A DNA stretch of 64,000 nt. Source: Glandiceps talaboti. Its lineage: Eukaryota; Hemichordata; Enteropneusta; Spengelidae. A program made the position numbers and the translations under genes. The stretch covers positions 13,916,501-13,980,500 of the forward strand of contig NC_135566.1 of the NCBI RefSeq assembly GCF_964340395.1, read 5' to 3'. Positions 1-28,898 of the stretch are shown piece after piece. Under the pieces are notes generated by a model that saw nothing but the letters and a program-made list of their open reading frames with translations, was not told the origin of the DNA and made no database searches. The first letter of the stretch is position 1. Each line of letters starts with the position of its first letter.

Positions 1-859
1 ATGTTCATATCAACTATGTATTATACATTCTGATTTTGTGTGCGTGATTGCCCTCAACATCACAAACAGCTTTCACTTCTTTTTTTTTCCAACCTTTTCA
101 AAACCTATCAGTACATGGTCAGCCAATATCACTGTAAATGAGATGCATAGAAATATTGTAACCTTAGGAAGTTCACCAAATATCATTAAACTTCTACTCT
201 TAATAAACCAGTAACCCGACTTTTGTACCAATATCGGACCCAAAATGGAAATCATGATAAAATTAACAGCCTTGTTTTGTCAATATATAGTATATAATTC
301 TATACTTAAAATGGTCACGTGGAAATATGTTTGATAACTCAACATCATTTCTGTACCTGTTTACATCCATCATAGCATTGTACATTTTATATAATGGCTA
401 AGGCTTGGAAATGTACCCAGCTCATGACAGTATTACATTAAATGGTCTGACATCCAAAAAGTGTGGTTCATTGCTATCCTGCACTGCAATAACTGTTTTG
501 TTTGTCCATTTCAAATGCTGAAGCAGCCATATAATATATATATCGATAAATATCTATTGCTTGAAATTTCTGCTTTACTGTGTATTATTTTTAGGGACAG
601 TTTGTGTGCTTCATTATGTCCAAAGTTGGATGGTTTTGTTGCCATAGGGACTATTTTGTTTGACTAAAAGTAGGTGACTGTAACATACTATTTTGAGAGT
701 AACATGCTATTCTGGCAATTGAAGTCTTGGTGTACTAAGCTAGACACAAACTAAAAACTATTGTTGTGACATGTTGGTATAAACAATTGGATGAACAGTG
801 GTTTAACCATACTTGCAGTAAGATGGTGTTTCAAATGACTTTCCTGATCTTACAGAGTA

Positions 860-893
<34 letters not shown>

Positions 894-1943
894 GGGGGGG
901 GTTATTCGTTCAATGATCTATCTATAGAGGGGGCTGTTTACTGAAAATGTGACCCTCACCTTGTATAGCATACCCTTTTGTATAAGAAGTACTGTTTTAA
1001 TAGTTTAAAATCTTTACGGAAGTTAGTGGTTTTTATACAAATCCTAAAGGGGAATGTTTCTGTAGGAATAAACAACCTTTCAAGTGAGTCTTACAGAATG
1101 ATTTTATAACTCATCTTTTGAGAAATTATGAAATAAAATGAATTTTAAACTTATGTTTTATTGACAGATGAATCTATGTTGTCAATGGGGGGGGGGGGGG
1201 AATTGTGCCTAGCTGATTCTACTTACATATTCATGACATTGAGGGAACCTTCTAAGGCCTGATAAAAAAAAAGGTTCACTTATCTTGAGATGGGTCGACT
1301 TAATTATTAGTTAGTAACTATGGTAACATTAATTTAAGGTAGAATGCACTTGGAACAAAATTTCCCTGAAAATCAAAGTTCTTCAATTCTCTCCAAACTT
1401 TTCCATATGAAAGCTTGTTCCCGGTCCTTGTTGTCAAGGAAACTATCACTCTTTTATGTTCCCAGAGTTAAGACAGTATTTGGCAGCCATATTGGATTCC
1501 AAAAGGACTCAATTTTGGTATCATTTCGACCTCTATTTCCCAAATATGTATGGTGACCCCAGTTTTTTTTTAGTGATTTTAACTGAGAATAGTTTTCTTG
1601 AACGAAATAAAAGTAAAAGTTTGAATCATTTATTTCCAAAGCGCATTCTACATTAATATGCAAATGTCTTCATTTCCTATGTTAATACTCCCCTTTAATT
1701 TGGAGCTTGTCACTGGATTAAAATCACACAATCAAGAATTTAAAAATAAATCTGAACAAGACTAACTGAATCATAAAACTGATCATCAGGACAAAAAGTA
1801 CTGTAGAAACTCATGAAATACATTTTCATGATAAATACACCACACTTGTCTCATTTACTGACAATGTATTACAATGTCTGGATTAATATGACAATTATAT
1901 TTGGTTAGACGTGGACTGTGTTCAACCTATTGACATAATTACT

Positions 1944-2038
1944 TTGGTCATGTGGAAATAAGTTTGATAACTCAACATCATTTCTGTACCTGTGTACATC
2001 CATCATAGCATTGTACATTCTGTATAATGGCTAAGGCA
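1944..2038 (+). repeat. Direct repeat of 311-406
   Basis: Both copies contain GTTTGATAACTCAACATCAT and CATCATAGCATTGTACATT and end ATAATGGCTAAGGC, with few mismatches. Likely a local duplication or a short dispersed repeat. Confidence 0.75.
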
Positions 2039-2310
2039 TATGCCCAGTTCAAATGACAGTATTTCATTAAATTTAGCTCAGTTCTGATATGGCACTGTAT
2101 ATTTAACTGCAGGCAATAGAATCTATAAACAACAGTACTTTACTATGTATATACATTCTGTTTGGAATAGAGTTCTGACAGTTGTACGTGTATACATGTT
2201 GCCATGGTAATAAAGTATGTAAATAAAAACATGAGGAAATGTTTATAAATCTTTTTAAATTATAAAAAAAACTAGGAAATGGCTAGTGGCGGATGAATAT
2301 CCCAGTCAAT

Positions 2311-2592
2311 TGTGGCACTGTACTTGTTCACTCTAGCAGGTCTGTCAGCACTGTACTTGTTCATTCATAACAGGTCTGTCAGCACTGTACTTGTTCACTC
2401 TAGCAGGTATGTCAGCACTGTACTTGTTCACTCTAGCAGGTCTGTCAGCACTGTACTTGTTCATCGTAGCAGGTTCGTCAGCACTGTACTTGTTCATTGT
2501 AGCAGGTTTATTTGTCAGCACTGTAATTGTTCACTCTAGCAGGTCTGTCAGCACTGCACTTGTTCACTCAAGCAGGTCTGTCAGCACTGTAC
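2311..2592 (+). repeat. 33-bp minisatellite, about 8.5 copies
   Basis: The unit begins CTGTCAGCACTGTACTTGTT and ends in a variable CACTCTAGCAGGT part. Units differ at a few sites and one is expanded by four bases. It creates long spurious ORFs in several plus-strand frames. Confidence 0.88.
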
Positions 2593-3125
2593 GTGAAATA
2601 GAACTGGCTTTGGGTATTCCATGTGATTTCATATAGTGACACATTTAGTGTCTACACATTAAGACTGCAGTATGCAATACAGATCTATGTTGCAATACAA
2701 TAGAAGGTATGGCCAGTAGCCTAGAAAAATACCCAGTCTGTAGTTACAGCATTAATTCCTCACAGTAACTGTTGATATGCAAATGTTACTGTACAGGAGT
2801 GTCACAGCACTGTACATGCAATGATTGACTGTGTATTTACCAATGCTTGTATGGCTTGTAAACAATACTACAGGTCTGCTATAGTACTGAAAGAAATGGC
2901 TAGCAGTATTTGAACACAGTTGACCAGGTAGAGCATAGTGACATCACTGTTCACAAATCATTTGGTGATCAATATCTCTTTTCCTTGTCTAGGACAGTTG
3001 AATGAAATGGCACACTTCACAGCTGTAATATAGCACTTTGTAGAAATAGTATATAGCCCAATGGAGTTAGCAATGGCACATTTACAGAATCCATGGAATT
3101 TGAATGGCATGCATTGTCTTCACAG

Positions 3126-21418
<18,293 letters not shown>

Positions 21419-21447
21419 ATCATTGGATTGTTTGGGTGTAACACAAG

Positions 21448-21470
21448 GTATATATATATATATATATATA
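21448..21470 (+). repeat. (TA)n tract 30 bp upstream of the TMEM116-like start codon
   Basis: About 10 TA units directly before exon 1. It could act as a TATA-like element or be chance. Confidence 0.7.
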
Positions 21471-21879
21471 ATGAGAATGTCAAGTTCAGGCAATGAACTC
21501 AACTCGACTTGCTGTACTAGCTACATAGTAAGCCTGAAGATACTTCAATAGATCACTTAAAGAGTACATCAAGTTGTTGTCATTTGTAGAAATCACCTGT
21601 CATATAAAATAGAAACCCATAGTATCGGATTAGTACAATTTTATCAGTGGAGTAAGTAGGACAATATGATAAGAAAGTAGGACAATTCTTATGGCATTTA
21701 AGACCAACTTTTTCTCCGTGCAAAACCTGAACATCTTAAACAGTTAAAAAAACATCATGAACATAAAATGAAATTTGAAATAGATCTACAAACAATATTA
21801 TGATGTCTCACACCGGTCCTTCCCTAGGGCCTTCCCGTTTCCCTTTTCGATCAGGAGCTCACTAAGGAAGGAACAATTA

Positions 21880-22332
21880 CACACAGTCACACAAGCTCAA
21901 CAAGTGAACTTCGTTCAGAGGGGAGAGGGCCTGGTGTCAATGTGATTGCTGAAATTCATTTCCGCACTTCTAACCAAGTTTCGAAAACTTTCACGCCTAC
22001 CATGATGGAAGCTACTGTATTTACTACTGAGATGTTGATATAAGTTGATAAAATATTAATTATAATCATCATCATGTGAGATATAGTGTTGAGTTTCTGA
22101 TAGTATTGTGATGTATTTACTATCATCTCAGTAAACAGGTTCAAAAGGTTGAAACGTTATGTTTACCATCATGTTTTTACACTGCATCTACAAATGTATC
22201 ATAGCGGTGTGACCGGTACACTTTTCACCATGGTTTACATCATATATAAATGTGTGATGTCACACTTATGAATGTTCATTTAGGCGCGCGCGGTGGGGGG
22301 GGGGGGGGGGTGACATTGTGAGATCATCCCTA
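21880..22332. mobile_element. Family X repeat, inverted relative of 30339-30776
   Basis: On the minus strand it shares ATGTAAAAACATGATGGTAA-like sequence and GTGAAAGTTTTCGAAA with the elements at 30339-30776 and 57030-57415. The right end holds GACATTGTGAGATCATCCC next to a G-run. Confidence 0.65.
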
Positions 22333-22879
22333 AGTATATTAAGAGTAGAGTAAAGTTTAAACACATACTCCGTGGTAAAAATTAGAGAAAATATGACTTA
22401 ATCAGATACATTATAAAACAGACATAAACTAGGTAAGGCAAACACTACATTATTTCATTTTACCATACTGATACTAATTATTACAAATAATAATTTGTTT
22501 CTTTTTTAGAGGAGTTGGAACGGGAATCTGGAGGGAATCTGGTTAACTTCACTAGTTTCCATATAAACCAGTCTATCATTTTGACTATGAACGAAACTTG
22601 TTGCCTGTTAATTATTAGGGCACACTGTACATGTAAGAGGATAGCTATTTACAACGCTGTCTTTTAACAGAAATCAAAAAAGGGCCACAACTATATCATC
22701 CCCTTCTACGAAGAGAAGTTGACCTCGAGCGACCTTTACAAACAAAATTAGCATGTCTAAGGACAACTACTAAGTACTATAGAATTAGTAACAAAACAAT
22801 CAAACGTTTTAAATTAAATAGACATTGTGTACTGTTTTATCCTTCAATTACAAAACCCCACAGTAAAGTTGTGTCTTAA

Positions 22880-23480
22880 CTAAATAATCTGCTATCTTGC
22901 TGGTAGACTTCGGTCAGGACACCGCTCTGACAATGTCCATCAATCACAATGGAGGAAGTCCTTCTCGATCTCCACGGTCCAACGGAAGGAGACGTTGTAA
23001 GTCCCGACTTTATTTACTTCGTCTGGAAGCAGTACGATTTGGTACAAATGCACATATATTGACAGCTGTTCGCGGAATTTCACCGTCATCCTTTCACCCT
23101 CCAGTCAGTGAATATCACTTAAAGGGTGTCAGTATTTGTGTAAGTCGATCGCCAACCGTCACGTACTTCGAGTCTGAGATTTCACACAGTACATTGTGGG
23201 TACACTTCCAGGTCATGCCACTCGTACCCCTGTCGAGGTACGTACATACAGCACTCGTCATGTACAGAACTGGCGATCTATTCCCTCATATTCAATTTCA
23301 TAAAACATTAACACTAGTAAAATCAAAGTATTACTTACATATCTCTTTCTTTAGTAAGTGGACTAAAACGTCAAATTCGGACGATTGTCGTGGGACCACA
23401 ACACTTCTAGTCGACGTACCGACGCCTCCTCCAAGCTCCAGCCTCAGGATTCCCTCGCGATATAATGAGAATGGCAAATA
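22880..23480. promoter_or_regulatory. CpG-richer candidate promoter / first-exon region
   Basis: This 600-base stretch is visibly richer in CG dinucleotides than its surroundings (TCGCGATAT, CCGACGCC, TCGACGTACCG). On the plus strand an ATG at 22951 opens MEEVLLDLHGPTEGDV and runs into GTTGTAAGT, a good donor. I found no downstream plus-strand exon that joins it. On the minus strand it could hold the TMEM116 5' UTR exon. The long plus-strand ORF through it (22897-23529) matches nothing I recognise. Confidence 0.3.
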
Positions 23481-26167
23481 CGGTACACACATAAATTATG
23501 AATTCGTTTTATATCAGTTTCAAGGATGAATGCCAGATACTTTTTCATGAGTTCGACCTTTCCATGAAAAGGACACACAAAATGTGTCGCTTAGTTCTTG
23601 AGTTCATCGACCTTTACTTTAGCTTCCCAGATCGTCTGCGCCGCCATATTTATTAACCCCCTATGTGTACAGATATAATTATTGGAATCCCTAGCTTTGC
23701 TTTCTTCGGCAGTAGAAGCTCAGCCTCGCTTAGGGTTCTTCTCTGGGTTATTTAATGATGCATATATATAAACCCTATATAAACCCTACTTGATTTTCTT
23801 CTACCCTCAACATATATATATATATATATATAACCCTTTGCTTTATAAAATTTTCGATAATTTTCGTTCAGATATACACATAATTAATGATTTTCGATAA
23901 TTAGGCTTGTTGATGTAACTCAACTATAATGTTAATGGTTTATTTACATACTTAATTATTTTTCGAGGCAATATTTTAAGTATGAATGCTTCAAATTTCA
24001 TATTGTTTCATTTAATTAATTTTCCAATTAAGGAGTACGTACATAATGTATAGCTATAGCTCCAAATTTTGCATTCCAACAATGTGTGTAGGAACAAAAA
24101 TCTATGTTTTTTTTGCACGAACGTGAGGTATTCAGTTTACATCTTGTTTTTAGTTATTGTGGCCAGTACTCAGTAACATTTTAAGACTAGTGCTGTAAGC
24201 TTCAAATTTCAAATAATTTGGTACATACATCGATGTTGATCACAAAGAACATGTGTACTATATTTGTGTAGCTTTTAATTTCAATGAGTCATTTCAATAA
24301 TTAACGATTTTTTGGTAATTTGGCATTATCCTAATATTAAGCCGGGATGCAATCTTCCATATATAAGTTGATGTATACATGGATGATGACAAGTACAAAG
24401 TAAACGTGTGCTGCTATGGCCAGCTGATGTAGTTTTTTTTTTTTTTTAACCATATTTTAACCATATTTAAATATTGATTTCATACTTTCATTGATGGCAT
24501 CTAAATGTAAGAATTGAACAAGAGGAAATATATAGTTTTTGTACAAATACCTGAAAGTATAATAGTTGAACTCAGAAATATCTTGGCAAAATAGGTCTGA
24601 TAGTTGATGGTGACTTGTCTATGGTTGTCAAAATGATGTATTATTCAAAGTATGAACTACGGTGGCCCATGATAGGAGGGACAGGAACAATAAGTTATAT
24701 GTTCCACAAATTTACTGTTACTGTGTCTCCTATGGACCACCGTATAAGGACCACCATATTAATTATATATATATCACTCCTGCCTTTTGAACAACAAAAC
24801 AACCACACTATTAAAACAGTATGCCAAGTAACGATGTTTTTGGACACACGTATTCTGAATAAATAAGTTGATGAAGGAAAAGGCCTCATTCGTTTTGTTA
24901 TGTCGGGCATATATTTTTCAAATCAACTGTACGTGCTTCAGCTGTGTACGCTGTTGAATGGATGATGCCACCCCTCCCAGCCCTCCCCTCCCCTCCCACC
25001 TCATACTTGAGATACTCATCGAGAGAAAAGAATATGTAGATATCGACATGAAACACGTTTAACAGATTTAAAACGAATCAAATCCTTGATCAGAATTTCA
25101 TCAGATACTTTACATTACATACGTTGATGTGTTGCTTGTCTGTGGTTGTGGTGATCTACAAATAAAGACAGCCAGACTATACAAAATTTTATCTTTATCT
25201 GAAGAGCGCCAACAACGACGAATCGTTTAGTCTACTGGCCTTTCGTTCACGTAACAACGATCTTTCAAAATAGAGACGTAATTCAAACAAAATCGACACC
25301 TCGTTGGTTTCATATATAATACTGATAGTACAATACAATTCAAAATTCTCTGTTTCAACATAATGCTTGCACCTATCCCTTGTACCTCGACCTTGTATCA
25401 GATAAATAAACCCACATCCCCGGCTCCATATATTTATGAGAGAAGAAGTGATTGTGTCTTTTTATCCACACAAAATGATGTAAACACAGTGTATATCATT
25501 TAGAGAGGCTAAGGTAAGCAAGGGGTACTTTCCTATGCTTTGTAACCGGGCCAATGTATTTGTCATAAATGTAAAAATGTTGCAATAAAGTACGTAAAAT
25601 CGTAATTCAGAGGTCGGCATACTGAGTAATTAACTGTTCATTTTCACTGTAATCCGTAAAAATACACCACTTTTTTTCGTACATGTAAGAGAAAAATACA
25701 TAAAATAATTCTGTAATTGTACAACTTTGAAGGATTCAATAACAGCAACACTAAACCGTGATCGTCCGAAATACTAGTGTACCGCTCGCGAGGTTCTAGA
25801 GGTGTATAACGTACACATGTGCGTATACCCCAAGAATTCGCAAAAATAATACATAAGTAGACAGATTTCGAAGGTGTCGCTACACAATGTACCTTTTGGG
25901 GGCTGCAAGCCCAAGCTCAAAGTTTTGTCAATGGAAAGGAAAGAATGACTCCACTCTTGAACAATAGTGTATGTGTCAGTAAATGTCTAACATCGACCAT
26001 TTCAGGTTCAAAAGGAAGAGTTGATAAAATATTTATAACATTGAATACCATCATGAAATACAGGATTGTACGGGATCAAACTGAAGCTTTTAGCCCCGGC
26101 AAAAGGCGTTTTTTCTCAACCTACGAATTCCGACCAAGTGAGTGACCTAGTGTGTTTTTACTGCACG

Positions 26168-26508
26168 CACCATAGACCTGTTGCCGGTTCCAAGATGCAT
26201 TACGCGTCTCTCCATACAATGCCATGTATTCTGTACACGCGGAGGGGTTTGCACGCGCTACTCAGCAGGGGGATGGTTGTCACATGACAGTATCCTGGGT
26301 TTACCCGTTAAATCCCACTCTGTCATCGATGGCGTTCAGTCATTGTTCTATAAAATCACCCATAATTAAAGAGGTCAACATGTCTTCCCATCATTTCCTG
26401 ATGAAAATGTTATTTCAAATGTAATAAAGACAAAACAAGACTAAATCTAAAAATATAAGCGACGTCCTCTCGCGCAATGCATCTTGGAACCGGAAAATCG
26501 ACTATGGG
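26168..26508. mobile_element. ~340-bp TIR element present only in duplication copy A
   Basis: The ends are mirror images around CCGGTTCCAAGATGCATT. The counterpart at 51850-51862 reads GCACGCACCATGGGCTCTC straight through, an empty site. Copy A has GCACGCACCA before the element and TGGGCTCTC after it. Confidence 0.82.
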
Positions 26509-27183
26509 CTCTCACGCAACTAACAACATGAGACAGCTCGTTAAATCGACACTTCGTAAGTTTAATTTTCTTCGTCGCCATATAACAACATTAATTATGA
26601 CAAGATGGATGACAAAAAGGTCAAGAGGTCAAACATGAACACTACAAATAGAATTCTCAAATACAAAGTTTCAAATTCATTCAAAACTACAACAATTGCA
26701 TCACAGTAATGCAATACCAGACTTCACATGTGTGACTCCATTACTCGGTCAGACGGTGACGTTTACAATATACTGAAAAAAGTAGTAAAATCTATATGAA
26801 AACTTCCTAAACTTCACAAGATATCAATAAACATATGCATGTAATATTTGAGTTGGCTTATAATGATGGTTTGTATAATCACATGAATTAAATCAGTTTC
26901 TCAAGATGCAATATCAACATACCTAAGACAAGATGCAAAGGTCAACAAGTCATAATGAACAGCGCCCTCCTACACACGAAGTGAAACAAACTTTTGTCTT
27001 TACTGTACAAAGGTAAAACGTATCAATGAATATACAGTAACATTTAATTACTAAAACACACTTCCGAGAACCTGGGTCGTGCAATTTAATTTCCTGATAA
27101 TTAATGGCATGCCTTATTATATCACAACACATCATTATGAGCTGATTTTTTTTGAAAGTGATAAGCAATTATAAGTCTAGAGC

Positions 27184-27785
27184 TTTGAAAGGGGATGCCA
27201 CTCCAGGAAATATATGCATTTTCATAAACTTTGGATTCTGTGAGTAATTTAAACATTGATTTCACATCGATCACACAGATTTGCGCGACTAACAAAAAAA
27301 CCCACCAAATTGAATCTCTATTTCACCGCTATTGTCCTCATACTGGTCCACTGTTGCATCATGGGACTTGGCAGACATGCATATGTATTAGATGAACAAT
27401 AAATCTTCATGACTTTCTCTATCATGGTTTAACAGCACATAAATTTTACTCAATTACCAACAAAGAACAAATTGAAACGTTCACCTCCATATTGTTCTCC
27501 CACTGACGCACTGTTGCCTCACGGGACTTAACAAACAATACATATTCATGTCTAGGGTAAATAGTCATGAATATTCAATGTGCATCTAAATAGATATGTA
27601 TATCAAAATAAGTCCCAATGAGGCAACGGTGGACCAGCATGAGAACAATAGAAGTGAAGTAGGGTTTCAATTTGGTGTTTCCGGACAATCGCACAAAATG
27701 TATGTGAAATGAAATCGTGAAATGACTTCCAGAACCCAAAGTTTATGAAAATGTCTCTATTTCCTGGAGTGGTGTTCCCCTTTAA
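27184..27785. mobile_element. Family M1 element, longer variant, copy A
   Basis: Starts GAAAGGGGATGCCACTCCAG and ends CTGGAGTGGTGTTCCCCTTT, with a larger centre containing GTTGCATCATGGGACTT. Its right end directly abuts an M2-type end (AAAAGGGGCATAAACACAG). The pair also occurs at 52438-53080, so it predates the duplication. Confidence 0.8.
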
Positions 27786-28167
27786 AAGGGGCATAAACAC
27801 AGTTTTTGGAGGAAAATTTGTGCTGCATATCAAAAAGTACCTGTGATATTTTGTTTACTAAAACATATTGACTGTAATAAGCACACTCAGTACACTACAT
27901 AAACAATAAGGGATTTTACATCTCGTTGCCGCTATGGGATTTTACATCTCGTTGCGGATAATTTTACTTCATTGTCTTCATTTACTTCTTTTACACCTCA
28001 TCAAACTTACAAGTATTGTGACTGACGAGTATCTTATCTTGGGGTCAAAGTAATTTTTACAAATTCAAAGTAGAATAAAAGAAAATTTCGATCTACATAC
28101 CCTATTTTCTGAAGTCATGTTATTGGAAACATTACATTTTTATTCATTACATGGGAGATTTCGTCTG

Positions 28168-28573
28168 AACTTGCATATGCTATTAAACAATGTATCAATA
28201 TCAATACTTGTGAGATTGATCACAAGGTTTCATGTTGAGATAGACACAATAAAGATAACTACCGTGGCCGAGGTCGACAAATCGGTCGCTCTCGGCCACG
28301 GTACCTTCGGCTACGGTAGATAACACACAAACATCTCTTGTGTCTGCTCTGTATTTTGTTAATAATTATGCTATCAAAACAAAATCCATTGTAACAAAAT
28401 CCATTGTAACAAAATCCTTTACAACAAAATCCATTGTAAAAAAATACAATGTAACAAAATACAGATCTAGAGTAGACACTGTGGAGGCTAGGGATGTCTC
28501 TGTGTTATCTTTATTGTGTCTATCTCTGCAAGAAACCTTGTGATCAGTCTCATTGTTTAAAAGCATTTGCAAG
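28168..28573. mobile_element. TIR element at the 3' end of gene A, with internal 14-bp repeats
   Basis: The ends are mirror images: CTTGCATATGCTATTAAACA on the left, the mirror of CTTGCAAATGCTTTTAAACA on the right. The arms continue through GATCACAAGGTTTC and AGATAGACACAATAAAGATA. Inside are a GC-rich palindrome (28260-28320) and about six AAAATCCATTGTAAC-like units (28374-28465). It ends ~130 bases beyond the gene A stop; the counterpart in copy B is 54045-54470. Confidence 0.78.
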
Positions 28574-28704
28574 CTAAGAAATCTCCTGTACGGGTTGATA
28601 TAATGACAATGTTATCATTTACTAAAATGTGTATTTATGAATCTGCTTTGAATTCACTACAACGACAACAGAAAAATTTCCATGAAACTTTTCCAACAAC
28701 GACT

Positions 28705-28898
28705 TTATTCGCATTTTTCAGAGTCACAGGGAGGAGCTTCAGCTGGTTGTTTGTCTGATGGCTTCACGGAATTCTTCTCTTTCTTCTTTTTATATTTTCT
28801 CCTGAGCAATATTGCAAGGAGGAGACAACCCACAGCTAGTAGACTGCAAATAATCCCAGTTATGATAGGTGTGGTATAAGTAGCTGCATCCGGTTGTT
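28705..28898 (-). other. Gene A membrane helix and cytoplasmic tail exon
   Basis: Translates as QPDAATYTTP, then the hydrophobic segment IITGIICSLLAVGCLLLAIL, then the stop-transfer LRRKYKKKKEK and a 20-odd-residue tail ending PPCDSEKCE. The stop codon TAA (28705-28707) lies inside an AATAAA hexamer (GAATAAAG), so the polyadenylation signal may overlap the stop; I could not test this. Confidence 0.87.

Larger units (their letters stand above)
1..3125. other. Non-coding stretch downstream of the TMEM116-like gene
   Basis: I see no supported exon. It holds a duplicated ~95-bp segment (311-406 and 1944-2038), a T-run then G-run at 862-901, a G-run at 1187-1200 and the 33-bp minisatellite at 2311-2592. 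The 3' UTR of the TMEM116-like gene probably occupies the right end. Confidence 0.6.

Noticed and set aside
22897-23529. Longest plus-strand ORF of the left half (210 codons)
   Set aside because: No recognisable domain, starts upstream of any likely start context, and crosses a good splice donor at about 23002. Length can arise by chance in this GC-richer stretch.
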